Positions 42,975 through 58,296 of a stretch of DNA of 64,000 bases are shown piece by piece. A program made the position numbers and the translations under genes. The DNA is taken from contig NC_037316.1 of assembly GCF_000143535.2 (NCBI RefSeq), positions 1,364,001-1,428,000 on the forward strand, read 5' to 3'. This DNA is from Botrytis cinerea B05.10. Taxonomy: Eukaryota > Ascomycota > Leotiomycetes > Helotiales > Sclerotiniaceae. The number at the start of each line of letters is the position of its first letter. Positions within the stretch are counted from its first letter, which is position 1. The notes beneath the pieces are model-generated. The model did no database searches. It was not told the origin of the DNA and was given only the letters and a program-made list of their open reading frames with translations.

Positions 42975-44781
42975 AATAATAATTTTTTTTTTTTTTTTTT
43001 TGGTTTTTTGGGGGGAGATCGGGAAGGCTTTCGAGTTGGAATTGGAGATTGGGGACTGGGACAGTGAAGAGAGAGGGATTCGTGGATCTGATAGTGAATG
43101 GATCAATTCACTCACTTTCTATCCACTTGAGTTTCGATCATTTACGGATTTACTCTTTGTTTTTGGTACCTAGTTTAGATCGAGAAGAGGTTTAAAAAGC
43201 TGCCGAGGCAGTTGCAGGTCTTTCTGATGTGGGTGTTAGAGCGCGAGAGGTTAAAAATGGTTGATGTTTGGAAAGAATTGGAATTCGTGGTTTTTATGAA
43301 CATCAAGTCGCTATTTAGCGCGGTATATATGCTTCAATGTTTATGCGATGTTAGATATAACATTTGTGCGAATGACACACATGTATATCTTTTGATTTGG
43401 TGAGAAGTTTGGAACTTTATGGACTACAAGAAAGAGATCTTTGCAATCGATCAGATGTTGAACAACGCAAAGAGATTTGTAGCATACAGTATTCGAAGAA
43501 TATGCAATTCACAAGTAGAGCATGTGATGCAACATAGAATGCAAGAACGCTCGTACGGACATTGGTCATCAGATACCGGTAAATTAAGAGGAAGCAAAAG
43601 TTAATGGAAGATATGTCCTGAATCATTGTCAAATCGCTATTATGCGAATGCACAACAATAGACTAAATTCTCCATCCAAACCCCCGACAACCGTGCCGAA
43701 GACCGTCCCGAAGTCGGCACGAAACTCAGACATGCAACCAAATCTTCAATATGTCATCTCGAACATGATCTAGCGAAGCTACACCGAGGACAAATATCGG
43801 CTGAAAAATGAGATATGCAACAGTTCTCGGGTGCTGACTGCTGGGTAGTATTAGCTTGAGGATAAACACCGGGATGGCGAATGAGATGTGTAAGCAGAGA
43901 AAAATACCCGGTGAATTTGACCTATTAGATGGCTTGTGCGAAGTCATGAGGGGAGAAAAAAAAAAGTTTGGGAGCGTTTTGAGCTGTCTTAGGCTGTAAT
44001 GGATTCTAGTTGTCAGTGGCTTCTCGACGGATGGGAATATCTAATGGGTGGGAGTAATAAAGCTGATATGATTCGCTGGCTACTCTCATGTGGCATTACG
44101 AAGAGAAAGATGGTGTGATGAGTATCATCGGGTATTTGGACTAGTCTACGATATCCATCCAGAAGCACGGTCAAAAAATGGATGAGATCAACAAAGTAAT
44201 GTTTTTAGCGAGGGTTTAGGGGCGGGGTAGGGAGCTCGACTTGGCACGTCTAGGGTATCTTTCTAGAAGGTCGAGAATTTAATGATTCATGTGCAGCAAG
44301 CAATAAATGGTGCTCAAATAACCAATCAAGAAAGCGCAGTTGGCTTAATATGAGACGATAGTAACGTTAAATTTCTAGGCCTGAGATAAAAATCTCGTCG
44401 TGATCGTTAAATATTTGAATAACATACTTAAAGGGATGCTAGAACGTGAGGTGATGGATGGGAACACGGATATGGAGATAAGTAATTTGCTATATAACGA
44501 TATAATCGTTTTCTCGCAAAGTATGACGACCCTTGAAAGATACGCTGATCAGACTAGCACATGATTGGATATGGACCACTGTTTTTTTTTCTTCGAGGTT
44601 ATGAACGTCTAATTCTGTAGCATCTCTCTGCCAATATTTTCTCATAAGCTATCAGTTTCGGGTCTCTTCAAACCACGTGTGCATATCGGCAACTATGTCA
44701 CAGAAGGTGACGTGTTTGCACACTCCAGATATAATATTTTCAGAATAACCCCGCATGATTTATTGGTAGATTGTACCTGAC
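42975..44781. other. spacer downstream of tRNA-Ser
   Basis: Starts with the Pol III terminator and continues as AT-rich sequence. No supported gene. The part close to 44781 is downstream of the minus-strand histidine phosphatase gene. Confidence 0.55.
42983..43001 (+). terminator. Pol III terminator of tRNA-Ser
   Basis: A run of 19 T begins 8 bp after the tRNA 3' end, an unusually long oligo-T stop. Confidence 0.8.
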
Positions 44782-45959
44782 CTATGCTAACTTCAAAGAT
44801 GTCTTTGTAGCAATACCATGATCGCTTATCCTTCCAATCGCTGTTTGTATCTTGCTCGCCTGGGTTGTCATCGGTCCTGGCTTTGATAAAATTATTGGTC
44901 GTGATCCGACGCCCTCAATGTTACCCCCCTCGACTTTGGTTGGCGGAAAATCTTCCTGGAAAAGCTTGAATAATACATCCTCATGAGTTTCACATCTCTT
45001 TGAAGCTTTTAGTATCTCCTCCTTGGCATTCTTCGAGACATCCTTTGCAATGGTTTTAATAACCACCTTTATTTTTACAGCAGAGGCTTTCTCGGAAGAT
45101 TCAGAAGGCTTGTATGTCAAGGTCTCTGGGAGTATTGAAGGGTCCAACGGTTCGGAATGGACCCGGTCTGATTTTGATATCATGTCTTGATTCAGAGGAT
45201 GAGATCTATAAAATTCGAGGCCACTCTTGTCCAGAGAAAGATGAGGTTTCCCTTTATCATCAATCAAATAGCTGCGGACTTCGCCAGATCGCCAACCTCC
45301 AAGATTTGAGTCCTATTAGCTTCTGCATACTTGATTTGACTCGGCACGCAACTTACCCCCTCGATTAGTCAGTTCTCTTAGGACACTTCCATGACTAACT
45401 ATCACAACTTCGACTATGTTGGTAGTCGATCGCAAGTTATTGAGTGCTAGTTTTAAAGCAGCGATCTTCCACTCCTGGCTTTTCGGAGCCCATTTACCAG
45501 AAGATTTATCATTCCACCCTTCTTCAACTTTATCGAAGTCTACTTGTTCGCCGAAATGTTTGTGTAGATACTCTTTGTCCATTCCTATACCGTTCGGCGA
45601 AGAATCCCAATTCTGAAGTAGATCCAAAGCTTGGACTTTTACACCTCTATCAATGGCGCTTTCGAAGGATAAAAGTACTGTACGGATCGTTCTTGTCATG
45701 GGCGAACACCAGACATGTGTGACATATCCGCTGTCTGAAAAATTCTTCGAGAATACCTTGCAATTCGAAAGACCCTCTGCAGTTAGATCTGGATCGCGGA
45801 TAAGACTGAGCTGCTCTGTGAAGAATGCTTGTGTCTTGTGTGCACCCTAATAGTGATTTCTTAGATCTGGCCACCTTCTTATCCTGATTTCTAACAGAGT
45901 TCGGGATGTAGAGAAACACTAACCTTTTCATGACGCACAAAATGTGCTATGACATTCAT
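44782..45959 (-). CDS. histidine-phosphatase-superfamily protein (phosphoglycerate mutase-like)
   Basis: Three exons read on the minus strand, 45959-45924, 45846-45357 and 45296-44782, give 346 residues. The start MNVIAHFVRHEK places the catalytic RH motif (RHE here; RHG or RHA is usual) close to the N-terminus as in the family. SPMTRTIRT supplies the second conserved Arg, and VIVSHGSVLREL the second catalytic His. Such enzymes form a phosphohistidine and act on sugar phosphates, nucleotides or proteins; the substrate is not evident. The last 120 residues are Lys/Ser-rich and not part of the core fold. The in-frame ATG at 46079 would add 40 residues, but its context is weaker (T at -3 versus G at -3 for 45959). 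Introns are 77 and 60 bp with clear GT/AG borders. Confidence 0.82.
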
Positions 45960-47121
45960 CGCGAAGTAGATACTATTGATATGAACTACATTTGAGACGG
46001 CGACAAAGGAAAAGATAGAAAGAGAGGGATATAATAACTTCCTGGAGACTTTGGAGTGCCCGTGTAACCTGGGACTCATTGACTCAGAAGACTATGTTTT
46101 TTGCATAGTTGGATGATAAGTCACCATAAAACCAGGAAACTCCGTCCCATAAAAACATGCAACGCACCCTTCCTCGGTACCAAATCTCCAAGTTGAGCCA
46201 TTGTGAGCCATTTTTTGTTGTCGCTTGAGTCTTTCAAGCGGATGGCTGCATTTAGAAGCCTGGTATGGCTCACTCAGTCATAAAAAGATGGGGTTTGATA
46301 GTTGAACGACAAGGCTGTTTCTGGCATATATTCATCAAATACTATTATTACTTGCTTCTACGAACTTCCAGAGAGACAAAAGAGAGGCATGAACAGTGAT
46401 CTCAGTGCAAGGAAACTTCTGAAAATGGCACACTAAGGGTATTACTCCAGGGACATAAAAAGCGCCTACAACTCCCATTACGAAAGCTTGCAGCTTTCTT
46501 ACAGATCTCAATTCCACCAATCGAGACCAGATACTTCGGACAGGATATTAAAGAGGTTTTGGACAGAGAGAGATTAGCTCATAAATCAAACCGAGCATCA
46601 GGTTGACAATCCACTAGACCTATCAAGCACTTCATCGTCCCATATTCAGCCCTAAACAATTAGACTTTTCTAGTGCTTTCATATATTGTGTGCATATGCA
46701 CGCAAAGCCAACTCAAATGAATTTGATGTGATTGTTTGTTTGTCTAGATCTCTGTCACAAGGGTCTAGAAGCGAGAATCACGACCAAAAATAGATTTAAG
46801 CACGTGCCTGGTTGCTCTGTAAACAAACGACAATAACCAACCTCCCGCTTTTTCCCCAGCCTCGTAATTTATTCCAAGGAACATGAGCTGGCAACGCTAT
46901 CCAACACAGGAACTTTTTGACAGAGTCTTTTAAGTCTTATCAATTCGTTCCGGTAATCTTTCACTTTGTGAAGCTCAATTGACGAATATTTCGATTCACG
47001 ATAACACTTTATCACGGCTGATGGTACGAGGCTGCACTTAGTTGGATGTTGAAGTAAATAAAACTTCATCATCTTCGAATACCAACCCAAGACACGGCAT
47101 TTCCACGAAAAGATATCCATC
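45960..47121. other. divergent promoter region
   Basis: Lies between the minus-strand histidine phosphatase and the plus-strand membrane protein. A CACGTG box sits at 46801-46806, about 320 bp upstream of the latter. No gene was recognised. Confidence 0.5.
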
Positions 47122-48537
47122 ATGCCTGTTATATCTTCTTACGTCTCCCCTCTCCTCAAACGGAACGCCGTTTCTTCTTTATCTTCATCTCCCGACACCG
47201 CTTCCTCCACATCAAACATCATCGCCAAAGCTCTCACCGCACGCGATGTAGGCCAGACAGTTGATCCCTCTAGTGGTGTTACACCTTTCGATACTGTTCC
47301 CAACAAATTTGTCTTCATCATACTTGGATTGATTGGCGCTGGCTTTGTTATCACTGGTATCTGGTTCTTTTTCATTGCCAAAAATGGTGGATTTGTCTTC
47401 CATGAAAATGATTGGGATGATTATAAGTCTACGGTCTTGAGACGCAAAGGTCCCAATGGTACCACTCTTTCTGGAGGTTCAGAAGCTACGGATCTTGGAG
47501 GCGGTAGTATTGTACATGGAGAAAAGAAGAGGAGCACATGGGGAAGAAAGAACAAAAAGAGTAAGAGGGGTGGAAGTGGTATGGAGAGATCGAGATACAA
47601 GGACTATGATGAGGAAGAGAGCTCACTCGGTACACAAAGTGAGGTCACTTATAGCGAAATGAGCGAGGTCAACTACCCACGAAAGGAAAAGAAGCATAAG
47701 AAGAGCAGACTCCGCGGTGGGGACTTGGGCGATGTACCTGAGTCTGAATACGGCGACGACATTGCAGATCTTCGAGCATACCGTCACGAGAAACCAGCAC
47801 GAGTTGGCGGCATGAACAGAGAAAGCGAATCTAGTATGTGGGAAGGATCTACAAACCCTGAAGGCTCAACTGTTTCCGATGGACTTATACAAAACCGCGA
47901 GAGATCTCCTGAGCGTGCCCCCGAGAGACCAAAGAAGAGTAACAACAAAGACAACTACAAAATTCGAAAGGTTATCGGAACGGTTCAAGGCCCACGTGCT
48001 GCTACTTCGACAAAGGATGCTGGCGGTAGCTCGACTTTCTGGAACAGACAGAACACAACTAAGAAGAGTTCAAGACAGAGCGACGTCGGTTCAAGTGTAA
48101 CGGATGATGAGAGAATCAAAGCAGAAGCAAAGAAACTTCAAGATAAGGGACGCGCAGCTCAACGTAGAGATTTCAGTTTCCGCGTTGGTGACGATAATAG
48201 TTCCGCAGCCGGATCTTCCCTCATATCATCTGGTGACGCAGCGGCGATAAGAGAACAAGAGCGCCGTGAACGAGAGGCGAGACGTGCTAGACGTGAAGCT
48301 AGGAAGAAAAGCAGAGATCAATCACATTTAGCTCCACCTGCTTATTCCGCTGCTGAGTCTAGTGTTGGCGGAAGCGAGTTGAGTAGTGTGAGGGAGGATA
48401 GTGAGGTTAGTGGTGATACTGGACATAAGAGTTATCCTTGCTTTATTCCGGGTTTGAGTAGTGAGAGAGGTGGAAATGAAACGGATTACACAGAGGATAG
48501 AAGGAAGAAGAGAAACGGGGGATATAGAAGGGAGTAA
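47122..48537 (+). CDS. single-pass membrane protein with basic cytosolic tail and PPAY motif
   Basis: Intronless, 471 residues. MPVISSYVSPLLKRN opens a short Ser-rich luminal or outer part. One membrane segment at about residues 63-88 (FVFIILGLIGAGFVITGIWF) follows. The remaining 380 residues are charged and largely disordered (KKRSTWGRKNKKSKRGG; NREREARRARREARKK type stretches). PPAY at 405-408 fits the PPxY consensus for WW domains of Rsp5/NEDD4 ubiquitin ligases. The C-terminal part keeps a short hydrophobic PCFIPGLSSERGG segment. The family appears to be fungal-specific and is uncharacterised as far as I know. A role in membrane-protein ubiquitination or trafficking is inferred only from the motif. 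Confidence 0.82.
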   Translation: MPVISSYVSPLLKRNAVSSLSSSPDTASSTSNIIAKALTARDVGQTVDPSSGVTPFDTVPNKFVFIILGLIGAGFVITGIWFFFIAKNGGFVFHENDWDDYKSTVLRRKGPNGTTLSGGSEATDLGGGSIVHGEKKRSTWGRKNKKSKRGGSGMERSRYKDYDEEESSLGTQSEVTYSEMSEVNYPRKEKKHKKSRLRGGDLGDVPESEYGDDIADLRAYRHEKPARVGGMNRESESSMWEGSTNPEGSTVSDGLIQNRERSPERAPERPKKSNNKDNYKIRKVIGTVQGPRAATSTKDAGGSSTFWNRQNTTKKSSRQSDVGSSVTDDERIKAEAKKLQDKGRAAQRRDFSFRVGDDNSSAAGSSLISSGDAAAIREQERREREARRARREARKKSRDQSHLAPPAYSAAESSVGGSELSSVREDSEVSGDTGHKSYPCFIPGLSSERGGNETDYTEDRRKKRNGGYRRE

Positions 48538-49304
48538 ACGATTTGACGAGTGAAAAATGGTTGGGATGCGATGCTTGTATGAATTGGTCTGGGATGGATG
48601 GAGGCAAATGGAAAGCAAATATTGGGACGAAATACGATACGATGTTATGCATGCGATGGTTGGATGCACGGATGGCCAGGCTTGTGGATATAATGGGGAT
48701 GGGTAATTTCATAATGAACCGTGGTTTTGCGTTTTTTACAGGGAGGGAGTTCACATTACATGGCCACGGCCTTTCCAGGAATTGTAAGTGTAGTATCACA
48801 GTTTTAGATAGCAAACATTTGGGTATGCGAATGAATACATATGCATGCACACAGATGGTATATTTTTGTTCTCTACTTGAGCTCGCTACATTGTTATGTC
48901 ATCATAAGAGCAAGTGTTTCTGTTACTCTTCCCAACAAACCAAATATCAAGGAAAACAAACTCCGTAAACAGAACACCCGTCAGTGCTCTCTTTGATCAG
49001 CATATCTTCTACTCTCATTGAAAGTGGAAGTGTCTCAGCTTCTCCGGTAGTGTGACCCATACACCAAAGAGGTTTTGCCGAAGGAAACCCTTCATTAAGA
49101 CACTACTCCGATGTATTGGGTTGGGAGAAGTGATGTTTGTTTCTTCATCCGGGTGTCTGTTCTGGAGGTTTCTCTGCATCTGTTGGGGAAGGTAGCTAGA
49201 GAAAGATAATGATTACTTACCGGTCATTATCATATCAAGGAGCCGACGATCGAATGATTTGATTCAAGATTTATTTTTTTTAATTTGATTTTTCGACTTT
49301 AAAA
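48538..49304. other. convergent 3' region
   Basis: Downstream regions of the membrane protein gene (plus) and RIO1 (minus) meet here. Nothing else was recognised. Confidence 0.6.
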
Positions 49305-51247
49305 CTAGTGCTTATGTTTTGCCGTCGAGCTCACAAGTTTCTTCTTGAGATGTTTGGGAATTTTATCTTTTCTCTTTTCACGCTTCTCTTCTTTGACTGC
49401 TTTCTTGTGCTCCTGTTGTTGAGAGAATAGTGTTAGCTTTGAATAAATATAATTTTAAGCAAATTGGTGGAGATAGTTGAGTGATGGTCAGACATAAAGT
49501 TCTCGTGATTTGTAATCTGGTCCCAGAAGGGAGGTCATGTTTTGTGGATGGAAATTGGGTCATCATTCCGTGATAGAAGTGTCAAGGGTAAAGCGAATAG
49601 CAAAACAAATAATGGAAATGAACATACCTTCTTAGCATCTTTATCCTCGAATCTCTTTCCCCTGGGTGTACCCTTCTCAAATCTCTTCTCATCATCGTCA
49701 TCATCTCCATCCTCTCCATCTTCATCACCTTCCCCATCTTCATCATCATCACTGGCCTGACTAGTACCATCACCCATCGTATCCTCTGCATCCGCTTCGT
49801 TGCCAGAAGACATAGGCATTTTGTCCGCAGCCAACAAATTTCGATACACAAGGTCGCCTCGTTCACCCTTTCCTACTTTCTCGGCATCGCGCTCAAAATC
49901 GTAGACTTGTTCTAGAGTTTGTGGTATGTATTGTTGACGGTAAACTTCATTTTCTACTTGTCGTTTGGCGACAGCTTCTTCAGTTTCATCTTCTTCAGGC
50001 CTTTCAAGAAGTAATTTCTCGAGCGCTTCACTAAGCCCTGGCTCCTGGGTTGGTCCGTCATGGAAAGTGATGAATTGGTAAATAGTTTGTTCGGATAGGA
50101 CTTCGACATTCTTGCGCTTGAAGAAATCGGATACGTTCTTGATATCCATTCGGAGAAATTCCAATGAACGGGGATGGTCGTGCTCAACACTTTGAGAAAC
50201 ATCGATGATGAAAAGTTTTTTCTGATGGTATAACACGTTATACTCACTCAGATCTGCGTGAACAAGTTTACATGTTTGGTACATTCTTCGCATAAGTCCA
50301 ATGAGCTGTAGATAGAGCAATCGATACTGTTCGTCGACATCGTCACCAGATAGCTCTACATCTCGAAGTCTCGGTGCGGCCCATCCCTTTTTATCACCTA
50401 GGAACCCCATGACAAGGACATGTAGACGTAGATGGACAGGTTCTGGACAAGGGATACCAGCCAAATGTAGACGTTTTAAATTTCGGAACTCTTTCTCAGC
50501 CCAAACTTTGACCATAGCTCTATTATTTCCTTTATTGTATCCTGATCTGAATCTATGTTCACCAGTAACATAACGATCACGATCCTTGAAGACCAAGATA
50601 CTAGTCTTGTAGACCTTGATAGCCCGGTGAATTGGTTGCGAGTCTGCGTCCGTCGAAGGAATTGATAAGGCCCCATACACGTTGGCTTCTTTACCCGTAC
50701 TTAAACATCCGTTTACTTCGGAAACAATACCTCTATTGATCATTTGAAGTAAAATCATACGTGTACGAGGATCCAAAACTTGTTCACTCGTCGCACGATC
50801 CGATTTATCTTTTCCATGTGTTTTATGACCTCCATCGAAACTGCCATCCAATCTGATCTTAGCAGCATGTTTTGACAAACTGGTGATCTGATCATCGACA
50901 CTTGCCTTGGTATTCGCAGCCGGTCTTTGGGGGTTTATTCGAGGTGCACCAGTGGCGGTGGCATCATTGAGCTTGCGTTGACGGTTGTAGGATTTGGTTA
51001 AGTCACCGGAAGATGGGTCATAATCGACATCGTCAACGTATCCATCATCTTCCTCATCGAATAAATCATCGTATGCATCGTCTTCGTTATCTGCGGCATA
51101 TTCTGTATTTTCACCAGAAGTTGGAGTCATTGGAGGGGCATCTGAAGTGGCGGGGTGGGCATATCCTTGATTTGGAATATATGTGTGAGACGGTTCTTGT
51201 CCTGCTGCAGCAGATACAGGTGTGGGTATATCGTTATTATCTGCCAT
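49305..51247 (-). CDS. RIO1: RIO1 atypical kinase, 40S ribosome maturation
   Basis: Two exons on the minus strand, 51247-49628 and 49412-49305, give 575 residues; the intron is 215 bp. RIO1 is an ATP-binding kinase/ATPase acting in late cytoplasmic 40S subunit maturation and in the cell cycle. The N-terminus is acidic (DDLFDEEDDGYVDDVDYD). The core shows the P-loop STGKEANVYG, RAIKVYKTSILVFKDRDRYV, the catalytic loop HADLSEYNVLY and the metal-binding IIDVSQSVEHDHP. The C-terminus has a long Asp/Glu run and then a Lys-rich tail from exon 2 (EHKKAVKEEKREKRK), which the family uses for targeting. Without splicing the frame ends in a hydrophobic tail foreign to RIO1. It shares a promoter with SMC3. 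Confidence 0.96.
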
Positions 51248-51593
51248 CTTTTCAATAAGCCGATTAGTTTGGTATTGTGTATCGACCTTAGATGCTTTAA
51301 AAAGTGGTGGGTGAAGAATGACTGATTGAAATTATCATGGAGAATTTCTGCCACAGGGCGGTGAGACGTTACTTTTCTACGCTAAGAATCGCGACCTCAA
51401 TCGCGTTTCTCAAACTTTCAGCTTATTGACGCGACAAACGCATTAAAATCTGGATTGATTACTGATTGTACAGTTGTGCTTGGTGAAACTCTTGCAAATT
51501 ACTCAAAATATATCGAGATCAGCTTTCCCTTTTTGAAGCGCTCTTCATAATCAGCAAGAATCATCGTTGCCCCACTGGCGACAAGTGGTCGCG
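51248..51593. promoter_or_regulatory. bidirectional RIO1/SMC3 promoter
   Basis: 346 bp separate the two divergent start codons. The segment includes TCGCGT at 51401-51406 and ACGCGA at 51429-51434. Confidence 0.7.
51401..51434. promoter_or_regulatory. two ACGCGA (MCB-type) boxes
   Basis: TCGCGT (51401-51406, ACGCGA on the minus strand) and ACGCGA (51429-51434) match the ACGCGN core bound by MBF at G1/S genes. Cohesin genes are known MBF targets in yeasts, so the placement next to SMC3 is sensible, though the link is inferred. Confidence 0.4.
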
Positions 51594-55437
<3,844 letters not shown>

Positions 55438-58296
55438 GTGCATTGAGAGGGAAGTTATCGGTTTTGATGTGTGTATTAGGAGAAAGTGATTCGGCGTTAC
55501 TTTTGTTGTATCTTCTCCTAATTACAATTGAAATGTGTAATTTATTGTATTTAGCTTTGGCTTACTGTGCTTTATAGGAGTGAAGAGGATGGATATATTG
55601 TGGTGAAAGGTTGGCCATGTTAGGAAACACTCAATGTCTAGCTAGTAGTGAGCGAAGCGTTATTACATATGAACTTCAATTGAAAATGGTTGAGATTTTG
55701 TGTGTCATATATTCATTATCTTCTAGTTGATTTTATGTAAGTTGAGAACACTCATATAAAAGCTATACCTGTCCATGAAACAATAGGATTCGTTGTTGTC
55801 CCGCCTCTATTTGACACCCTAGTTAATGTCGATTTGACGGAGAGAAATGAGACAATGCATAAGAATAGATTGCAAGGTACGGGATAAGTCCAACATATAT
55901 TGTCTCTAAGCAGGGGCATTGAATGTTGTCTGGGCGTACTCTATTCACTGTCGGGGCATCTCCCGTACCCTTTTTCTTTGACCTGTAAAAATACACCAAT
56001 CAACCCAAAGAATTTATACTTGAGATCCAATAAAACAGTCCTTCTCATCTCAACAGTGGCACTATCGTCATTATTCTGCTCCCTTTCACCAGAGAATTTT
56101 AATTTTCATTGTCACTGATATTTTATGCTAGATCCCATCTCACCCAATCTAAATAGAGACGTAAACCCCACATCAAAATCCCATAAGAAAGCACGGAAGA
56201 TGTTGCGATCGATCTTCTTGAGGATATAATAAGTTTTACCTTCACTCACCAAGGCCCCTTGTCGAAAGTCTTCCCGCATGTTAAGGTCAGGAATATGGAG
56301 GTTAGAATAATAAGTGTTACGTACCACATATATATTTGCTCAGCAGGTATATTAGACGACGAGCAACCGAATAGTGCATCAGATTTGCGGTAGCTAGTGT
56401 TATGTGAATGATCTTTGATAGTTGGTAGATGATTCACCAGTATAAGTGGAGATCGGGCTGAGTTGGCAGGCTTTCCTGGATGTTCTATGAGTACACGGGT
56501 ATAAAAGGCAATGATTTTGGGGGGAACTAAAGCATACCTAGGCAGAAGATAAGTAAAGTTGCTTCCAAGAGACGGCGGCGCTGATTGGAAGTAAATGTAT
56601 AAAATGATGGGTTGTTAGTATGGCTCAGAGAGTTCAGTATAGCGATGATCAATAGGAAGCGTTCTCTCATGGCACGGCTCTACATCTAAAAACTGGGATA
56701 TATTGTTGTCAAGATAGTTATAGTTTTTACCATACCTTAGATATTGTTGTCCTTGAAAAGTATTATCAGACATGATGCGGCGCAGCTCAACTGCAGAATA
56801 TGAGAGCGATATACACGGGGTTATCAGTTCAATGAAGAGCAAGATTTTGAATCTTCCCGTACTAAGTCCGCCTTGAAGTGGGATGCTCATCTACTGATTT
56901 CTTCGCATTAGCATGCGATTTACAAACTTAACTTTCCTTCCCAATCTCATCATCTACGCTTCTCATTCTCTTTTCTCATGAATCTCCAGCTAATGTGTAA
57001 TCTACTCACTAAATTTGCGTGATACAAGGGGCCCGCAAGCTATCGCTAGGTGGAACCCGAAGATTCTTGCGAACCTTTGCTTCAGCTTCATATTCACGGT
57101 ATATTCTTCAGCCGTTCCTTCAGCATACTTAAAATTCGATTCCAATCTAGTGTCTTTCCAACAGCTGTTGTCACTATAGCCTCTTCTTTGTTGCTATCAT
57201 CTTATTTTCCCGAAAATCGAGGAATATTCACTGAAAATGTGTCTCGTTTGGCTGAATTTGTTAAAAAGAAAAGCTCCAAATATATATTTTGACTCATAAA
57301 ATTCAGTGCAAGTTTCTTGGGCACTACTATAATAGAAATCGAACTTTGAAGATATGACCACTCTAAAAAATATCTTTGCTTGCCATTATGCAACCGAGAA
57401 TTTGAACAATTGTTCGCTGGGTCATCACTTTATCATTTTCACAAAATTTCGAAATTTGACAACAACCGGTCAAGTTCCTCAAGAAGTAGTATCAATAATT
57501 TTCATTGAAACAACGACAACAAAAGAAAATGTTTTGTTCCCTACTCTCCGAGAATCTTCCTCCTGTCACGTAGCTTTTTCCCAGTACGTGTGCTCAGCTT
57601 AGCTCAGCACAAACTCACCCCTTTTCTCCACCCGCCTATGGCCTCACCCCTTTCTCTCCCTATTCGATCCCACTACCGCCCCCCTTCCTCTGAAAAGCTT
57701 ACGGAACCTGTCACCACAAATACCGGAGTAAAGTAAAAGGTAATAAAAAGCAGATAAAGTAAAATAAAATACCTAAATCCCACGCCCTTCCTATTAATAA
57801 ACAGCAAGAAATAAACTCATCGATGAGTCCCCCAAGAGTTGTTCGTGTCATTACTACCCTTGAACGTCTAATGGCTGAACTGACTTCTGCACTTTCTTTT
57901 CTGACTGTATTATTTGTTTTTGTGGCGATGAAAATTTGTGGAGGATTGAGCGATTGCGATTTTCATGATGATTGATTTGATGTTGAGTTTGATACACTAG
58001 AATAATAATGCTATGCTGATTTTGGTGGGAAGCATGAATGAAATATGATGGCATTTCGGGGGTGATGCAAAGTGTGGAGGTGTTGTTGAAACCGTCGATA
58101 TTATTTATAGTGAATGTATGTGATGCTGAAATGGATATGGTGTAATTATCTGAAAATGTGCAAACTTGGCGGCCAAGAAGTGTCGTTTGATGAAAATAAG
58201 AGTGGTGTTGTAAGAAACAGAGCAGTGATGGTTTCAGTAAACAATTTGTATTGATGATAGAAGATGACGAGGCAAGCACATTCATCACTTTCCTTT
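55438..58296. other. spacer with no supported gene
   Basis: SMC3 3' UTR, then AT-rich DNA. A weak set of minus-strand frames (56110-56890) includes one with a signal-peptide-like start, discussed as a low-grade finding. The last 450 bp or so are probably the 3' UTR of the minus-strand coiled-coil gene. Confidence 0.5.

Noticed and set aside
45960..46079. Upstream in-frame ATG for the histidine phosphatase
   Set aside because: It would add 40 residues before a motif that normally lies within about ten residues of the N-terminus, and its start context is weaker.
57854..58288. 144-codon minus-strand frame beyond the coiled-coil gene
   Set aside because: It lies in the likely 3' UTR of that gene and is low-complexity Ser/His/Thr-rich.
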